A stretch of 64,000 nt of DNA from Xenopus tropicalis (lineage: Eukaryota; Chordata; Amphibia; Anura; Pipidae). Below the pieces are notes generated by a model. It was given only the letters and a program-made list of their open reading frames with translations, did not search any database and was not told the DNA's origin. A program made the translations under genes and the position numbers. Positions within the stretch are counted from its first letter, which is position 1. Every line of letters begins with the position of its first letter. The stretch covers positions 64,566,222 to 64,630,221 of the forward strand of contig NC_030677.2 of assembly GCF_000004195.4 (NCBI RefSeq). Direction: 5' to 3'. This document shows positions 10,711 through 22,510 of this stretch, one piece after another.

Positions 10711-11567
10711 CCGTATATACTCGAGTATAAGCCGATCCGAATATAAGCCGAGGTACCTAATTTTACCTAAGAAAACTGGAAAAACTTGACTCGAGTATAA
10801 GCCTAGGGTTAGAGATGTATTTGGACCCCAGTGCATGCGCAATACAGTATTGATGTGTCAGATCAGCTAACAGATTCCCACCCCTGTAATGATTTCCACT
10901 GGGGATCAGAACATTCAGGACAGTCAATAGAAAGTCATTGAGGGGGTCACAGAGAGCACAGATACATCCTTCAATTATTTTCTACTAGATGTGCTCGTAT
11001 ATACTATAGAGGACGACTCTAGAGGATAAAAAATAGAGGATAAAATAGAGGATAAAAAATATAATAATGACATATTATCAAGTGCTGTGCTGCCTTAAAG
11101 GTCATTTCATGGGTGCACATAAAAAGTAGTATGTAGTCACTTGAACTGGAGTAGATACTAACATCAGCTGTATGAAATGAATATCAGACTGTACTTAGTG
11201 AAATGAGGGTGATGTGCATGGTTAGACTGAAAAGTGCTGATGTGACATTTATTTTTAGCAGCCCTTCTGGTTTATGTCACTAAGATAGCAGTACTCTTTT
11301 TCTTTAGTTTAGGTTCAGCAAAGAGCCTCTCAGACTTTTTTTTTTATAGTTCCCCTTTAAAGGGAAGTATTTGCTTCCTCCGCTGACCCTCCACCCCAGG
11401 CTCATCACCATGCTACAGAATAGATAAAAAATATGCAATAAATATAACAGTCACCCTTCTGTAGTAGCCAACACAGAAAACCATCGCCCATTCTAAACCT
11501 CAACCCAGTTGCTGTCTGAACGCACTTGTCGCGCCCACCTCTCCCCGTAGTCAGACATACCTTTGAA

Positions 11568-11880
11568 GGACATACCTCCCTTCCTCCCTGCACCCCTCCA
11601 CATGTGTCCGTGCATACCTAGCATAACGCGCACTCCAGCGACGCGCGTTCGGCCAGAGTCAGCAGGAGTGCGCGTTATGCCAGGTATGCACTCTGCCTGA
11701 ACTCGCGTCGCACACAACTCGCTCCAAAGGCTGATGTGAGTAAGTAGGTAGGAAGGACATACCTCCCTCCCTGGACCCCTCCACATGTGTCTGTGCCTAC
11801 CTGGCATAACGCGCACTCCTGCCGACTCTGGCTGAATGCGCGTCGCACACAACTGGCTCCAAAGCCCGATGCGAGTAAGT
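11568..11880. repeat. GC-rich direct duplication of about 185 bp inside the transposon
   Basis: GGACATACCTCCCT, CCCCTCCACATGTGTC and GCATAACGCGCACTCC occur in order near 11568 and again near 11754. CGCGTCGCACACAACT is also duplicated. Inverted copies (GTGCGCGTTATGCC) lie between them. Frames across it are open on the minus strand only because of the repetition. Confidence 0.75.
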
Positions 11881-12002
11881 GCGTGCACACGCAGCTACGA
11901 ACAGGCACACATCCGTCCATGGGGGGGGGTAGGGTTCGAGTGCATTCAGCCAGTCAGCCAGAGTGCGCGTAAGGCCAGGTATGCATGGACTCAACTCATA
12001 TG

Positions 12003-12071
12003 CTCGAGTATAAGCCGAAGGCTACTTTTTCAGCACATTTTTAGTGCTGAAAAACTCGGCTTATACTCGAG
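12003..12071. repeat. Subterminal hairpin of the CCGTATATAC element
   Basis: CTCGAGTATAAGCCGA pairs with TCGGCTTATACTCGAG, and inside it TTTTTCAGCAC pairs with GTGCTGAAAAA. Confidence 0.85.
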
Positions 12072-12077
12072 TATATA

Positions 12078-12079
<2 letters not shown>

Positions 12080-12108
<29 letters not shown>
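12080..12108. repeat. (TA)n microsatellite abutting the transposon end
   Basis: About 14 TA units directly follow the right terminus, so a target duplication cannot be read there. Confidence 0.9.
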
Positions 12109-12365
12109 CTTTGAAATACATTATATTTCACCTCCTGACATACTTATATTAAGGTGGGTTTAACAAACTTATATGTGTTTTCACTGTGGGATGAAAGCAT
12201 GGAAGCCCATGCTTCCAGCAATGCTAACCCCTGCTCCAACACACAAGGGCATCTTTTTAGCAGCAGACTGGCATCAACAGGATTGATACATCTGCATCAT
12301 TTTGTCAGGGTAAAATGATCTGGTATACATAGACACAGCCGAAGGTTTGGTCTTTGGTGCCCAGA

Positions 12366-12531
12366 GGGGCAAATTTATTACAGTGTGTAAGTAAACATCA
12401 TTGGTGATGTTGCCCATAGCAATCAATCAGTAATTAGAATTAAACTGTCATCTACAAGCAAAGATCTGAATGGTTGCTATGGGCAACATCACCAGTGATG
12501 TTGGATTATACACTGTAATAAATATGCCCCT
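12366..12531. mobile_element. Short palindromic MITE with X-box/CCAAT core
   Basis: GGGGCAAATTTATTACAGTG is mirrored by CACTGTAATAAATATGCCCC. The inner arms GTTGCCCATAGCAATCAATCAG-like and GGTTGCTATGGGCAAC are also inverted. It is about 166 bp and non-coding. The core recurs in four other elements of the window. Confidence 0.75.
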
Positions 12532-13967
12532 AAATGTACTGCCAAGAATCTGAAACAACTGGTAACATAACTTACCTTAAATCAATCCTGGTGGTAGTGC
12601 GGTTGGTTCTGTGAGAGGGGCTGGCACGGCAGACAGAGTAGTAGCTTACTGATAATGTAGACCATGAAACAACTCACAGCCCAAGCTTATGTCAGCTAAA
12701 TTATTGTTTTACAAATAAATCACTTAGATGAAGTAAGCATGTGCTGTCTGTGAAGGCTTTCTGTATGGACTGTCTGCTGAAATCACAGTGAGGACAAATT
12801 ACATGAGCATAGCTGTCCTGCATCGGGTTAAACAAGCAGAGCAGTTCTATGTAAAAAACATTTCTGTGGTTTGGGTGAAAATATTGCAGTGTTCTGATCC
12901 TATGGAAAATATTGTTTTAAGTACATAAAAACTTGCAAGTAATGTGGGGTTGACACATTTGTACTTTAATTCTATGAAAACCTCTACTATGAAGCTGCAG
13001 TGTATTCTCTTTCCATGTAAAACCAGAATAGCAGTGATGATTTCCAAGCACACAACATGTATTTATCTTGATGACACCCTAAGACTGAGTTCCAGACTTC
13101 TTTATTTATACATACCAAAAGTGCTAGAGCATTTGCATATACTGTACATATAGAACACAGACTTGACTATAAAAGGTAAACACCACAAGTGAAGTAGAAA
13201 ATAATTTCTATAAAAAAATACATGAATTTGGCAGTTTATGAAGACATCCATATGTCGTTACAATAGATCAAAAATGAAAGTGATTAAACATTGTTCTATT
13301 GTTGTGACATGCAAAAGGCTTATATTGCAAAATTAATGTCTGTAGTAATCAGAGGCGAAAATAAGACAAGATTAAAATGAATAATACTCACTTTTCTCAG
13401 TTTATTGCATTCTGAAACATTTTAACTGTGTTTTGTAAATGTCATAAAATAGCTACATGTTATAGGGTTGATTTATGAACATAGAAGCTAAATTACACTA
13501 ATGCTGTTACACAGCACATTCAGCTCTTTGCTGTTATTGTCTAGTTTTAGACCACTCATTTCTGTTGACTGCTATAAGTAAATTTACTGGTACATTCTAG
13601 TGCCTATATTATGTCAGCCCATATCAAAATGGTATCCCAAACTCAATACAAAGTCCTTACTTATTATAATTATATTTTTATTCAAAATATCCATATTAAA
13701 AACATACAGACTCCACAGAGTGCCGCCTACGTGTTTCGTACCCTTCCGGTACTTAGTAATAGGCAGTTGTATGCTGTATCCATTACCTTGCCAAAACCAC
13801 TGAAAAATCACAGAACATGTGCCCTAAATAAAGCATTTTATAAAAAAAACCCTCTTTCCAGTGTACGATAAGGCAGAAAGGTGGTGAATATAATGTGGTA
13901 ATCATCCTATCATGAGGAACACTGTTGCAGGTAACCTAGCAGGTAAAGATGGATTTCACTAAATGTC
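12532..13967. other. Unassigned; repeat-like motif about 13690-13765
   Basis: ACGTGTTTCGTACCCTTCCG followed by GTACTTAGTAATAG resembles the TGTTTCGGGAACCTCTCG block near 43205. Both probably come from one dispersed repeat type I cannot name. The rest shows nothing recognisable. Confidence 0.35.
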
Positions 13968-14150
13968 CAGGTAAGGCATATATTATCCAGAATGTTTGAG
14001 ACCTTGGGCTTTCTGGATAAGGGTTTTTAAAAAATTTGATTGCCATATCAAGTTTTTTTATAATATAAGTTATAAAACATTGAATTATTTGCTCAAAATG
14101 GACTCTATGGGAGATGGTCTCCCTATAATTTCTGAACTTTATATCATAAA
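13968..14150 (-). mobile_element. CAGGTATGGG-type MITE, partial
   Basis: It begins CAGGTAAGGCATATATTATCCAG-like and continues with TTTCTGGATAAGGG and GGACTCTATGGGAGATGG, in the order of this family in reverse. The far end is missing after about 14150. Confidence 0.65.
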
Positions 14151-16600
14151 TTGAATTGTATGAGAATTGTGTAAATTTCCAAAGAATAAGAAATTCTAAC
14201 GTTCTATTTGTCTTTCCAGTTTTTAGCAAAGTCCCGTCTCCTGGCCTGTCTTGTGGCCTGTACTCATTTACAGGACAGAATAGGTTATCTTAGAATACAA
14301 CGATTTGCAGAGGAAAAAAAACACTAAAAAGCTAGAACTTGTTGTTTACATTTGGATGGGTTCCCAAAGTGAGGCAATAAAAGTAATTACTGCACCAGAA
14401 CACTTTCCAGATGGTTTAATCTTAAAAAAAGGGCCACCAATTTAAAAATCAGTAACATGAGAAAAACTTCATGCAAATTTTTCTTGAGGTTATAGATTCA
14501 GCAGGCATATTGCATTTGTTTGTTTCAACAACACTAAAGCCTGACAGCTCCAGAATCAAGCAACATTAGTTAGTTATATTTGGATTTACAGACATACATA
14601 TGAACTACAGCTACTGTACCAATCAATCAACCAGTTCTAGAAGGTGGCTTTTTCATACCTACAACACTGAATTCCATGAGTGGGGTTTTTCTGTCAGTTG
14701 AAGCTGAGGAGCCAGTGGCTCGGGCAACAACAGAGGGATATCAGATATAAACAGGAGAACTGAGTTTTAAATGCCCGTCAAAGAGGAAATCAAAATCCCT
14801 TGTAAATGTTTTTGCAGGAGCAGAGGAAAGGTCCATGCCAAAAAAACCCACATACTAATAAGCTGAAGCAGTTCATTATGTGGGGGGAATGGGTTAGCAT
14901 TACTACAGAAAGCAGGCAAGGTGTTGAAAGGTGTAGTTTCATAACAGCTGAAGAGTCACTGGTTAGACTTTCTTTATTTATAGAGAAAGTCTTGACCACA
15001 GTCTTCACTTATTTAACTCAGAACCACTCAGGGAAACTAGATATTATATGACTGGTCAATCAAAAAGTATGTGATTTAGATTGTCTTGTACATAATAATT
15101 AGAAGCATATAGCACTAACTGTACTGTATACTGCTGAGCCAGTTATCTGCAAACAGTTATGTACCATATTTACTCTGCATTTAAATTAGCATTAACATTG
15201 CCATTACTTGTACTCCAAATAGGTGTATACAATTACCACATGAGAAATGAAAGTCCCAAGACCCCTGAACAAAACTATTGACTTAGAATTAGAATTAGGT
15301 TAAAGATACCAGGCAGGGACTGTTTTAATGTAAAACTAGTATGCAATGCAGTACTTCTGGTGGCTTATTGTCCACAGGGGAATTATAAAGTAAAGCAAAT
15401 TGATCAATCCTCTGTTAGTAGTAAAAAAATGCTTCTTGTAAAGTTATAACCTGTACAGTATTCCACCTTTGTATTAAAGTGCTGAATACAGTTTTTTTTA
15501 TAATGTTGAATAAAATGTAATACTAATATGTGCATGAAGAATATCCCCATAAAAAAATCAGATACAACATACTGTAATAAATGTAACATACAACAAAGCG
15601 GTCTAGCAACCAATGACATATTTGCTTTCAGACAGAAAAAAAAACCAATTCAACATGGTTGAGCCGGATCAAAATTTGCACCTGTTATTACATAATCCTC
15701 AAAGGGGGAATGTGATAAAAGTCACAACATTTTCCCCAATCAAATGTTTGCTTTCAAACAGGGACCAGTAAATACTTGCTGTTGACTGGAGCTGGTGCAA
15801 GCTTTGCAGTTTTTATTACATTGAGCCAAACGTGTGTCTGTTGTGTGTACATGGTGACTGTGTTTCCCTTTGCAAAACATTGTTACATACTGTATCTACT
15901 ATAGTATAAAACATAATCATACTTACACACACAATGTATATTTTTTAAGTTCCATATGTTAAAGGCCCAAACAACCCAACATGTTTACAGGATCTTTTTA
16001 ATAGACAGTACTAACATACCTCATCTGTCAGCACTGCTAATTCAACTGAAGGGAAGCAAAGCTTATCAGTATATGGACCTGATTTTAAAGTGAAAAATAT
16101 GATAAAAAGAAGTGATGATACATGTGGGAGGAGATAAAATTGTCTCTGGAATGCATTACTTCTTTTTAGTGTATAAGAAAAGCAATATGTATGCCAGAGT
16201 TTGTTATAGGACCAATTGAACAGACTGATAACATGGGAAATCGCTGGAGAAAAATACAACGCAATTTGTCACAAATATTGCATTCACTTAAACAAATAAA
16301 AAAAATACATTTGAAAGTGCTTTATATTTGCATGTTGTAGAAAATCCATTTAAAGGGTATTTATAATCATGCTTTTAAGAAGTTTTAGATAAACAACCTT
16401 GGGGGGAACGTAATGAAAGTCGTTAAAGGAAAAAATATTTGCAATGTGAAAAAGTATGCCTTTGTGTGAACAAATTTGCCTTTGTACAAATTTAAAGGAG
16501 AAGGAAAAGCAAAGACACTTGGGGGTGCCAAAATGTTAGTGACTGTCTGCATTCTAGACAGAGAAAAGAATGCACCTTTAGGCGGTGGAGGCTTCCTGGG
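14151..16600. other. Unassigned stretch
   Basis: AT-rich sequence without recognisable genes or strong inverted repeats. Minus-strand frames ending near 16385 run into repeats and are not convincing. Confidence 0.45.
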
Positions 16601-16803
16601 CAGGGTTGGACTGGAAAAAACCCTGTGGGCCCCGGCGGACGAGACCCAATGCCTGTTGCCACTCCCCTGGCTGTCGGTGTCCTCCCCTGATGCATTTAAC
16701 TTATGTGCGGGCAGGGAGGATGTCGGGAGGGGGGCCTGGAGGATGTTGGGGAGCGAGGCGGGGGACTGAGCGCAGTGGGGGCACCTTCCCCAGTCCGACC
16801 CTG
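16601..16803. repeat. GC-rich inverted-repeat element
   Basis: CAGGGTTGGACTGG at 16601 is mirrored by CCAGTCCGACCCTG at 16790-16803. The inside is GC-rich (GGGCCCCGGCGGACGAG) and non-coding. It fits a short non-autonomous transposon. Confidence 0.6.
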
Positions 16804-16845
16804 TTCTTGGGACAGAGACTTTATATGTAATATGTAATTTTCTAT

Positions 16846-16904
16846 TGAATGGAGCTGCAGAATATGTTGGCACTTTATAAATGTTATTATTATTATTATT
16901 GTAG
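16846..16904 (+). mobile_element. LINE 3' tail ending in an ATT microsatellite
   Basis: GGAGCTGCAGAATATGTTGG leads to CACTTTATAAATGTT and six ATT units. The layout matches the other GCGCTTTATAAATA-type LINE tails in the window. No coding part is attached. Confidence 0.55.
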
Positions 16905-16984
16905 GTTATTATTAGTCCTCCTGCATAATCAGGGTTGCTCCTGCCATAAGGACAAGTGGGAACCTTGGCGTGGCCGTTTTCCAG

Positions 16985-17115
16985 GGCTGGCAAAAAGTGC
17001 TCTCTGCACTAGCAATGCAGCCTCCCTCTTTTGACCCTCTCTGACGCCAAAGAGATAAGCGTGGGCAGGTGATGGGTGGCATTGGGGCTGCTGCTGCCTG
17101 AGGAAACGCCTCTGT
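16985..17115. repeat. GC-rich repeat shared with 25540-25650
   Basis: GTGCTCTCTGCACTAGCAATGC and CCTCTCTGACGCC here correspond to GCGCTCTCTGCACTAGCGAT and CCCTCTGCCTCAGG there. Boundaries are approximate. Confidence 0.45.
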
Positions 17116-20100
17116 ATGTTGTGGAATTCTAATTATTTCCTGTTCACTTGTAAAATAATTGTTTGGGTCATATATTTCAATTCTGAGAAGGTGGCCATAC
17201 ACTGGCTAGCTGTATGTTTGGCCAATTGGATCATGGGTCACAGACACACATACTTTATGACTGGCCATACAGTGAACTGTCTTATTGCATTGTACTGAAT
17301 TTTTGGGCAAACAACTTGAATATTTGAAACTGCACAAAACTCATGTTCTCTTCCTCATCTGGGGATACACCATGCATCCACCAACATGGAGCACTGGAAA
17401 ATAAAATTTTAAGTTTGGACACATTTATCAATGATGATACCTTTTGTCAATTAATACAAATGTGTTTATTTGTTTTTAACAGTCAAAGAGCAGTATTGTC
17501 CACAGGCACTGTGTGGAAACCCTTACTAATACTAATTAGGTGCTCAGAGCTGGAAGGGGTTGGCGTCACCCTCAATATAAATGCTCAAAAGCAGGACTGA
17601 TTTGCCTATGTATAGTAACTAATTGGCAAACCAAAAAGATTTCAGCTTTAAAACATGTGATCAGCAAATGCTGCCGCTGCTTTGCTATAGGTGACTATAC
17701 CCGTAGCAATTTGTGCACCTTTTACTAAATACCATGCCCATTTACTCAAGTACAGCATGCAAAGTGCAATTTTGGATTTAATTGCGCCTGTAATTGTGAG
17801 TTGCATTTAGCTCAATATGACCCAATGCATCAAAACCTGCGCAACTGAACATGCAAATTCAGTCTTATTGGATGCAAATGCTCCAAAAATTATATTTAAT
17901 TGATTTGGAAGTAGTCAAATTGGTGTTCAAACGTTTAGCAACTTTATGAAAGTTTTAAACAGGTTTGGTTTATTCATTAAAATTCATATAGGTTGTTTCT
18001 ATTTTGTTTAAAGAAGCTTGTTACAATAAAAATGTGAATTTCCTTTGTACAAATAACTACTGTAGGTATTCTCTTTGGAAACTGTATGGCCCTTCTGCTT
18101 TAAGCTCCTTCTCAGAAATGCCTGTAATATCACTGTGTTTTAGTGATCAATATGAATAACAGAATAAAGAAAGCTGAATAAGATTCTATATGGTCCATAG
18201 TTGCTTTTTGCTATCTTGACTGAGTTGTATGTACTGTATCCTTGTGATTAGATTGGCATTTTGACCTTTCTCAAAATAATCTATACAAATACAGTATATA
18301 TGCTAAACATTTATTTTTAAAAATGTCACCTAGTCTCCAGTTCCCGTCTCAATGCAGTCGATAGACATTTCTTGACAGAATGTAAATCCCACAGTCTCCT
18401 GGAGACCTCCCGCTAGAGTTTAATAGCCCTTGAAGTACATGTATGAAAGAACTACAAAAATGACCTTTAAGTTACATTGCATGCACAATTTAGCATTTTT
18501 AAATACTGATAAATGACACATCGTTGCCTTCAAGGTATTTGTGCCCACATTTTTAAAAGACACTTTCCCTGTAACTGATATATGGTTTTACAATGTAGAA
18601 TTCCCAGGATCAAATTCTACAGTCTGTCCATTTTATAGAATGGAACTCAGTGGCAGTTTTACAACTGTCTGGTATGTACTGTGCCTCTATGGGCCTCTGT
18701 ATTTTTCAGCCAGCTGTTGGTGTTTATTTTAACTCAGTGGTGTATATTATTACTGGTTTCTGGGGTTTGTTAGGCATTGCAGGTTCTAAATACTTTTCCT
18801 GTAGTCTGATGATATTGAATCTATGGATATTTATGAAGTCAACCTAGACAGAGTGACATTATTTTTCTATGAGTGACCAATGTGAATTTGCCACTGCATA
18901 CTGTTTGCAATTAAACTGTAATATGTAAAAAAAAATTACAAATCACGTTACTTTGTGTTTTTAGCCGACCCAATATATGCACTTAAGTTTAGTCTCTTTG
19001 TTGACTGATTGGCAAAAATGGGTGCTGACTGCACACTGAGGAAAATCTCTTAAATCTGATCTGTATTAAAGCATGGTCAAAGAACTCCTCCTCCATGACT
19101 TCTAATATTTTAGAATCATTATAGTCATATTGGAGTCCGGTCAACAACTGCAGCTTCCTGCTCCTATATACCCACTTCATAAATTACATTTTAGATTGTT
19201 TACTAAGAGTCTGGAACAGAGAATATTAAAATGTAGGAAAATAGAAACAACTTCTGGTCAATCAATTTTTACATGAACTACTGAACTGAAACCGGTGAAA
19301 ATGCAAAATTCACACAGTGGGGTGAAGTAGGGGATACATTGATATATACAGCCCTATGAGTGTGCTGCAGGTTTACAAACAGTGTTCAGACAGCAGGTAG
19401 TTTCATTATGGATGGTTCATAGCAGAGATACATTTAACTCACATGATTATAGGAAAGGTAGGAAGTATGTTATTGTTGCATAACAGTTTTTCATAATGTC
19501 TCCTGGTGTCTGCCATTTCGTTATTGGATAAAACACTTTGAATCTGAGGGAATAAAACACAGGCAAAACACCTTTTTTTTTTAAACATCAGTGCAGCTGC
19601 AAAATCTATTTTCTGTAAAGAATAAAAAGAAACTGGCGTGAATAACTTGTTGATAATATAGACCTCTGGAAAACTACATTTCAGGGTACAGTATGTTTTG
19701 GTAATGGTAATTGCTTAAAAGTGCATTCTGGCCTATTTTTTCATGGTTTATGGATCTAAGTGAAATAACAAAGTCTAAATGTATCCTGTTAAAATTACTA
19801 TAACAAAACAGAGAGCAGGAACAAGAGTATTTTACCTCTGGCTCATAAACTCCAAGCGCTTACATTAGAGAACACATTTTGGACTTTAAAATTACATTTA
19901 TCCTATAAGGACTGCCAGTGTCAACAAAGGATAAAGCCAATGCACAGCACTGTCTACATTATATAGCACCTTAGTCTTTGGGTTTATTCTAAAAAAGTCA
20001 ACACATCTTACTTTACATGTCTCTGTGCATAGTGTATAAATGTCACAGGCCTATCTGGTAAAATTATAAAGTACAGTTGAAAAAGGTAAAGGTTATAGGC

Positions 20101-21201
20101 GTCGGCTTTGTGTACTTATACGTGGTCTCTCATGGAAAGAGAAAATGCATGTTTATTATTTGTAGGCTAAAAATAATGCCTTGAACACAGTAATGCTAAA
20201 CACACACTTCAAAACAATAGAGAGCTAAAGAACCTCATGGGATATCACATTTGGGCTGATATCTTTTTTTTTTTTTTAACAATCTATGTTGTTATGTCCC
20301 CAAGACATTAAAACAAGTTGTCAGTTTTTGTCACAGTGTGTTCAAGGAATATTATCAGCCTTCCACCTTGCAGGCATTCCCGTTTTTTTCACTTTCTTTT
20401 CAATCAACTTCCTGTCTACTTAGATTGTTACTTTGCTCCTCTAACCCACAGGGTTTATACTTTATATAACAATAACGTAATTACAGTATGGCGTCTTTGT
20501 TGTCTGTTCTTCCAGCAGACAGTTAATTATCAGGAAGCTGAATCCTTGATAAATGCATTTAATCATTCTAGCAGTATTAAAGTATCCTGTCATTATTATT
20601 GGTATCAATGTGGCTTTGAGGTAAGAGTTTAACTTACCGACAGCCTGTTTTGCTTTTGCGTTATACACATGGATGGCTAAATTACCTTTTGTTTTATTTG
20701 TTCAATTTGGTTCACAAAATGCTTTACCTTTTTCATTCTTTGATGCAATAATCATGAGCTCATCTGTAGAGAGTATATCTTCTTTTAAAGGGGAAGTTCA
20801 CTGTAATATTTTATTTATAATGTAGACAATAAGGTTCTATGGTGCTTTGCAGTAAGTAATAAATACTAACAATAATAAAATTGTAAGCTCGCACAGCAAT
20901 AGTTTTTTGGCTATTGGGGTCAGTATGTGGAAAAATGTAGAAGAGGAAGGCAAATAAATAATTGTATTAGTAAGTTATGGGTGGGATTTTCAAGTTTAGC
21001 TGTTTTATTTAGCTTAGTTATACTAAAATAATTGATTACCTTACATTTTGAAAGGATTTTGTCTGACCAGGGCACTATCTACTTTGAGTCTGCATGTTTT
21101 TTACATTGGTTTTTTCCAGTGCTCTCATGTCCTCCCTCTGACTTTTGCAAAGCAGAGTGAAATATGCCATTGTTTTATTTACAAATAAAAAGAAAACAGG
21201 C
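17116..21201. other. Long unassigned stretch; small T2 fragment at 20785-20975
   Basis: Four kilobases of mostly unique AT-rich DNA. GGTGGCCATACACTGG at about 17190 resembles the CCATACACGGGC element end. TTAAAGGGGAAGTTCAC at 20785 with TTTTTTGGCTATTGGGGTCA downstream is a T2 left part. I recognise no exon. Confidence 0.45.
20785..20975. mobile_element. T2-type MITE, left part only
   Basis: It starts TTAAAGGGGAAGTTCACTGT and carries GCAATAGTTTTTTGGC, GGGGTCAGT and AGAAGAGGAAGGCAAAT. These match the order seen in the element at 1965-2891. Confidence 0.5.
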
Positions 21202-21431
21202 TAAGGCTAATGTTGGACGAGACGTAGGGTGGATATTTTCGGCAATCGGAAAAGCGATTGCTGAAAATACCGCCCTACGTCTCCTACATGTGCATACGCA
21301 TAAAAACACGAGAGAATGCAAAGTCGACGTATTTCATCTACATATGCCTGCACCCGAGTGTATCTCATTCATTCGGGTGCAGGCACGTCTAGGAGGCGTA
21401 GGGCGGTATTTTCAGCAAGCGTTTAGCCTTA
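21202..21431. mobile_element. Foldback element with three mutually pairing arms
   Basis: The ends TAAGGCTAA and TTAGCCTTA are inverted. Arm 1 (21219-21248, GAGACGTAGGGTGG start) pairs with arm 2 (21254-21283, ACCGCCCTACGTCTC end). Arm 2 also pairs with arm 3 (21386-21422, GGCGTAGGGCGGTATTTTC). A truncated relative lies at 58267-58375. Confidence 0.75.
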
Positions 21432-21563
21432 ATCCACAAGCCTTCTTAAAGACATTCTATCATTATTTTACTAAATACTTACTTACTTACTAAATTTTAA
21501 GCCCAAAAACATCATCATGTCAATTCTGGATCATAGCTATCTGTGATTTTTTAGATGCAAGTA

Positions 21564-21868
21564 CAGGTATGGAACCTGTTATCCAGAAATCCATTATGCA
21601 GAAAGCTCTGATTTATGGGAAGGCCATCTCCCATATAAATAAATTACAATTTTAAAAATAATTTCCTTATTTCTCTGAATGATAACAGTGACTTGTGCTT
21701 GATCCCAAATAAGACAGAATTAATCCTTATTGGAAGGAAAACAATCCTGTTGGGTTTACTTCATGTTTAAATTATTTGTTAGTAGACTTAAGACATGGTG
21801 ATCTAGATGACAGAAAGACCCCTTATCTGGAGAATCCCAAGCATTGTGGATAACAGGTGTCTTACCTA
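21564..21868 (+). mobile_element. CAGGTATGGG-type MITE, complete
   Basis: CAGGTATGGAACC at the left and GGATAACAGGTGTCTTACCTA at the right are imperfect inverted repeats, with TA on both flanks (21562-21563, 21869-21870). Internal marks of the family are GGAAGGCCATCTCCCAT, CTTGATCCCAAATAAG and GACCCCTTATCTGG. Confidence 0.8.
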
Positions 21869-22216
21869 TATGCCACACTTGTTGTCACAAGCCTCTGCTA
21901 GACCCCTATAACTTCTAAATCATATCAAAAGAATAGGAAAAAGAAACACATCACCAAAAAGCAAAAGTAGTCCTGGGGCACCAGTCACAATAAGTGGATG
22001 GGCACTTAGGGAAATCACAAAGACCACATAAAAGTAGTAAGAAAATACATAATCAGTATAGCCTTATGGCTTTTTTACTGCTTTTTACTGATAAAAATAT
22101 CAAATAAAAAGAAAGACAGATCCATATTATGACACACCAATCATTTTAATCTGCTTCAAAAATATCCAACATGACCTATAAATGGGTCTATATAATCACT
22201 ACCAGTACAATCTTAA

Positions 22217-22510
22217 TTAAAGTGTTACTGACACCAAAAACTATTCTTCAACATTTTTATGTACATTAGAAATTACCTATAGGTCATGTTGATGTTTTTG
22301 CTGATAGGGTTGTTTTTGTAAATAATTGTTACTTGAAGTTCCTAAACCTGACTGCTTTGCCAACCTGACAGTTTCTTCTCAACCTGTCAGTTACAACTTC
22401 TAAAGCTAACAAACTCCTGGTGTACAAATATGGCAGCCCCCATGGGGGGCAGATAGGTAATATAAAAGCACCGGGCAAATACTTTTATGGCAAAATTATA
22501 AATAACATTC
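22217..22510. mobile_element. T2-type MITE, left part
   Basis: TTAAAGTGTTACTGACACC is a T2-type left end. The element continues with ACATGTTGATGTT-like and GGCAGCCCCCATGGGGGGC text, but no right TTAA end is seen. The right limit is approximate. Confidence 0.45.

Larger units (their letters stand above)
10711..12080. mobile_element. DNA transposon with CCGTATATACTCGAG ends
   Basis: The left end CCGTATATACTCGAGTATAA is mirrored at the right by TTATACTCGAGTATATACG, giving a terminal inverted repeat of about 24 bp. Both ends carry extra internal copies of CTCGAGTATAAGCC. At the right these form a hairpin of about 70 bases (12003-12071). No transposase frame is recognisable in the 1.37 kb, so it is non-autonomous. 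Its centre holds a CpG-rich duplication at 11568-11880. The superfamily is left open. Confidence 0.8.

Noticed and set aside
11493..11888. 131-codon minus-strand frame with repeated RIGLWSQLCATR-like text
   Set aside because: It follows the CpG-rich duplication in a non-autonomous transposon. The repetition in the protein is that of the DNA.
16385..16993. 202-codon minus-strand frame
   Set aside because: It spans a GC-rich inverted-repeat element, an ATT microsatellite (poly-N in the protein) and unrelated flanks. It shows no domain or exon signals.
18541..18847. Overlapping hydrophobic frames that might suggest a membrane-protein exon
   Set aside because: T-rich DNA gives Phe/Leu/Tyr-rich frames by composition. 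There are no convincing splice sites or family motifs.
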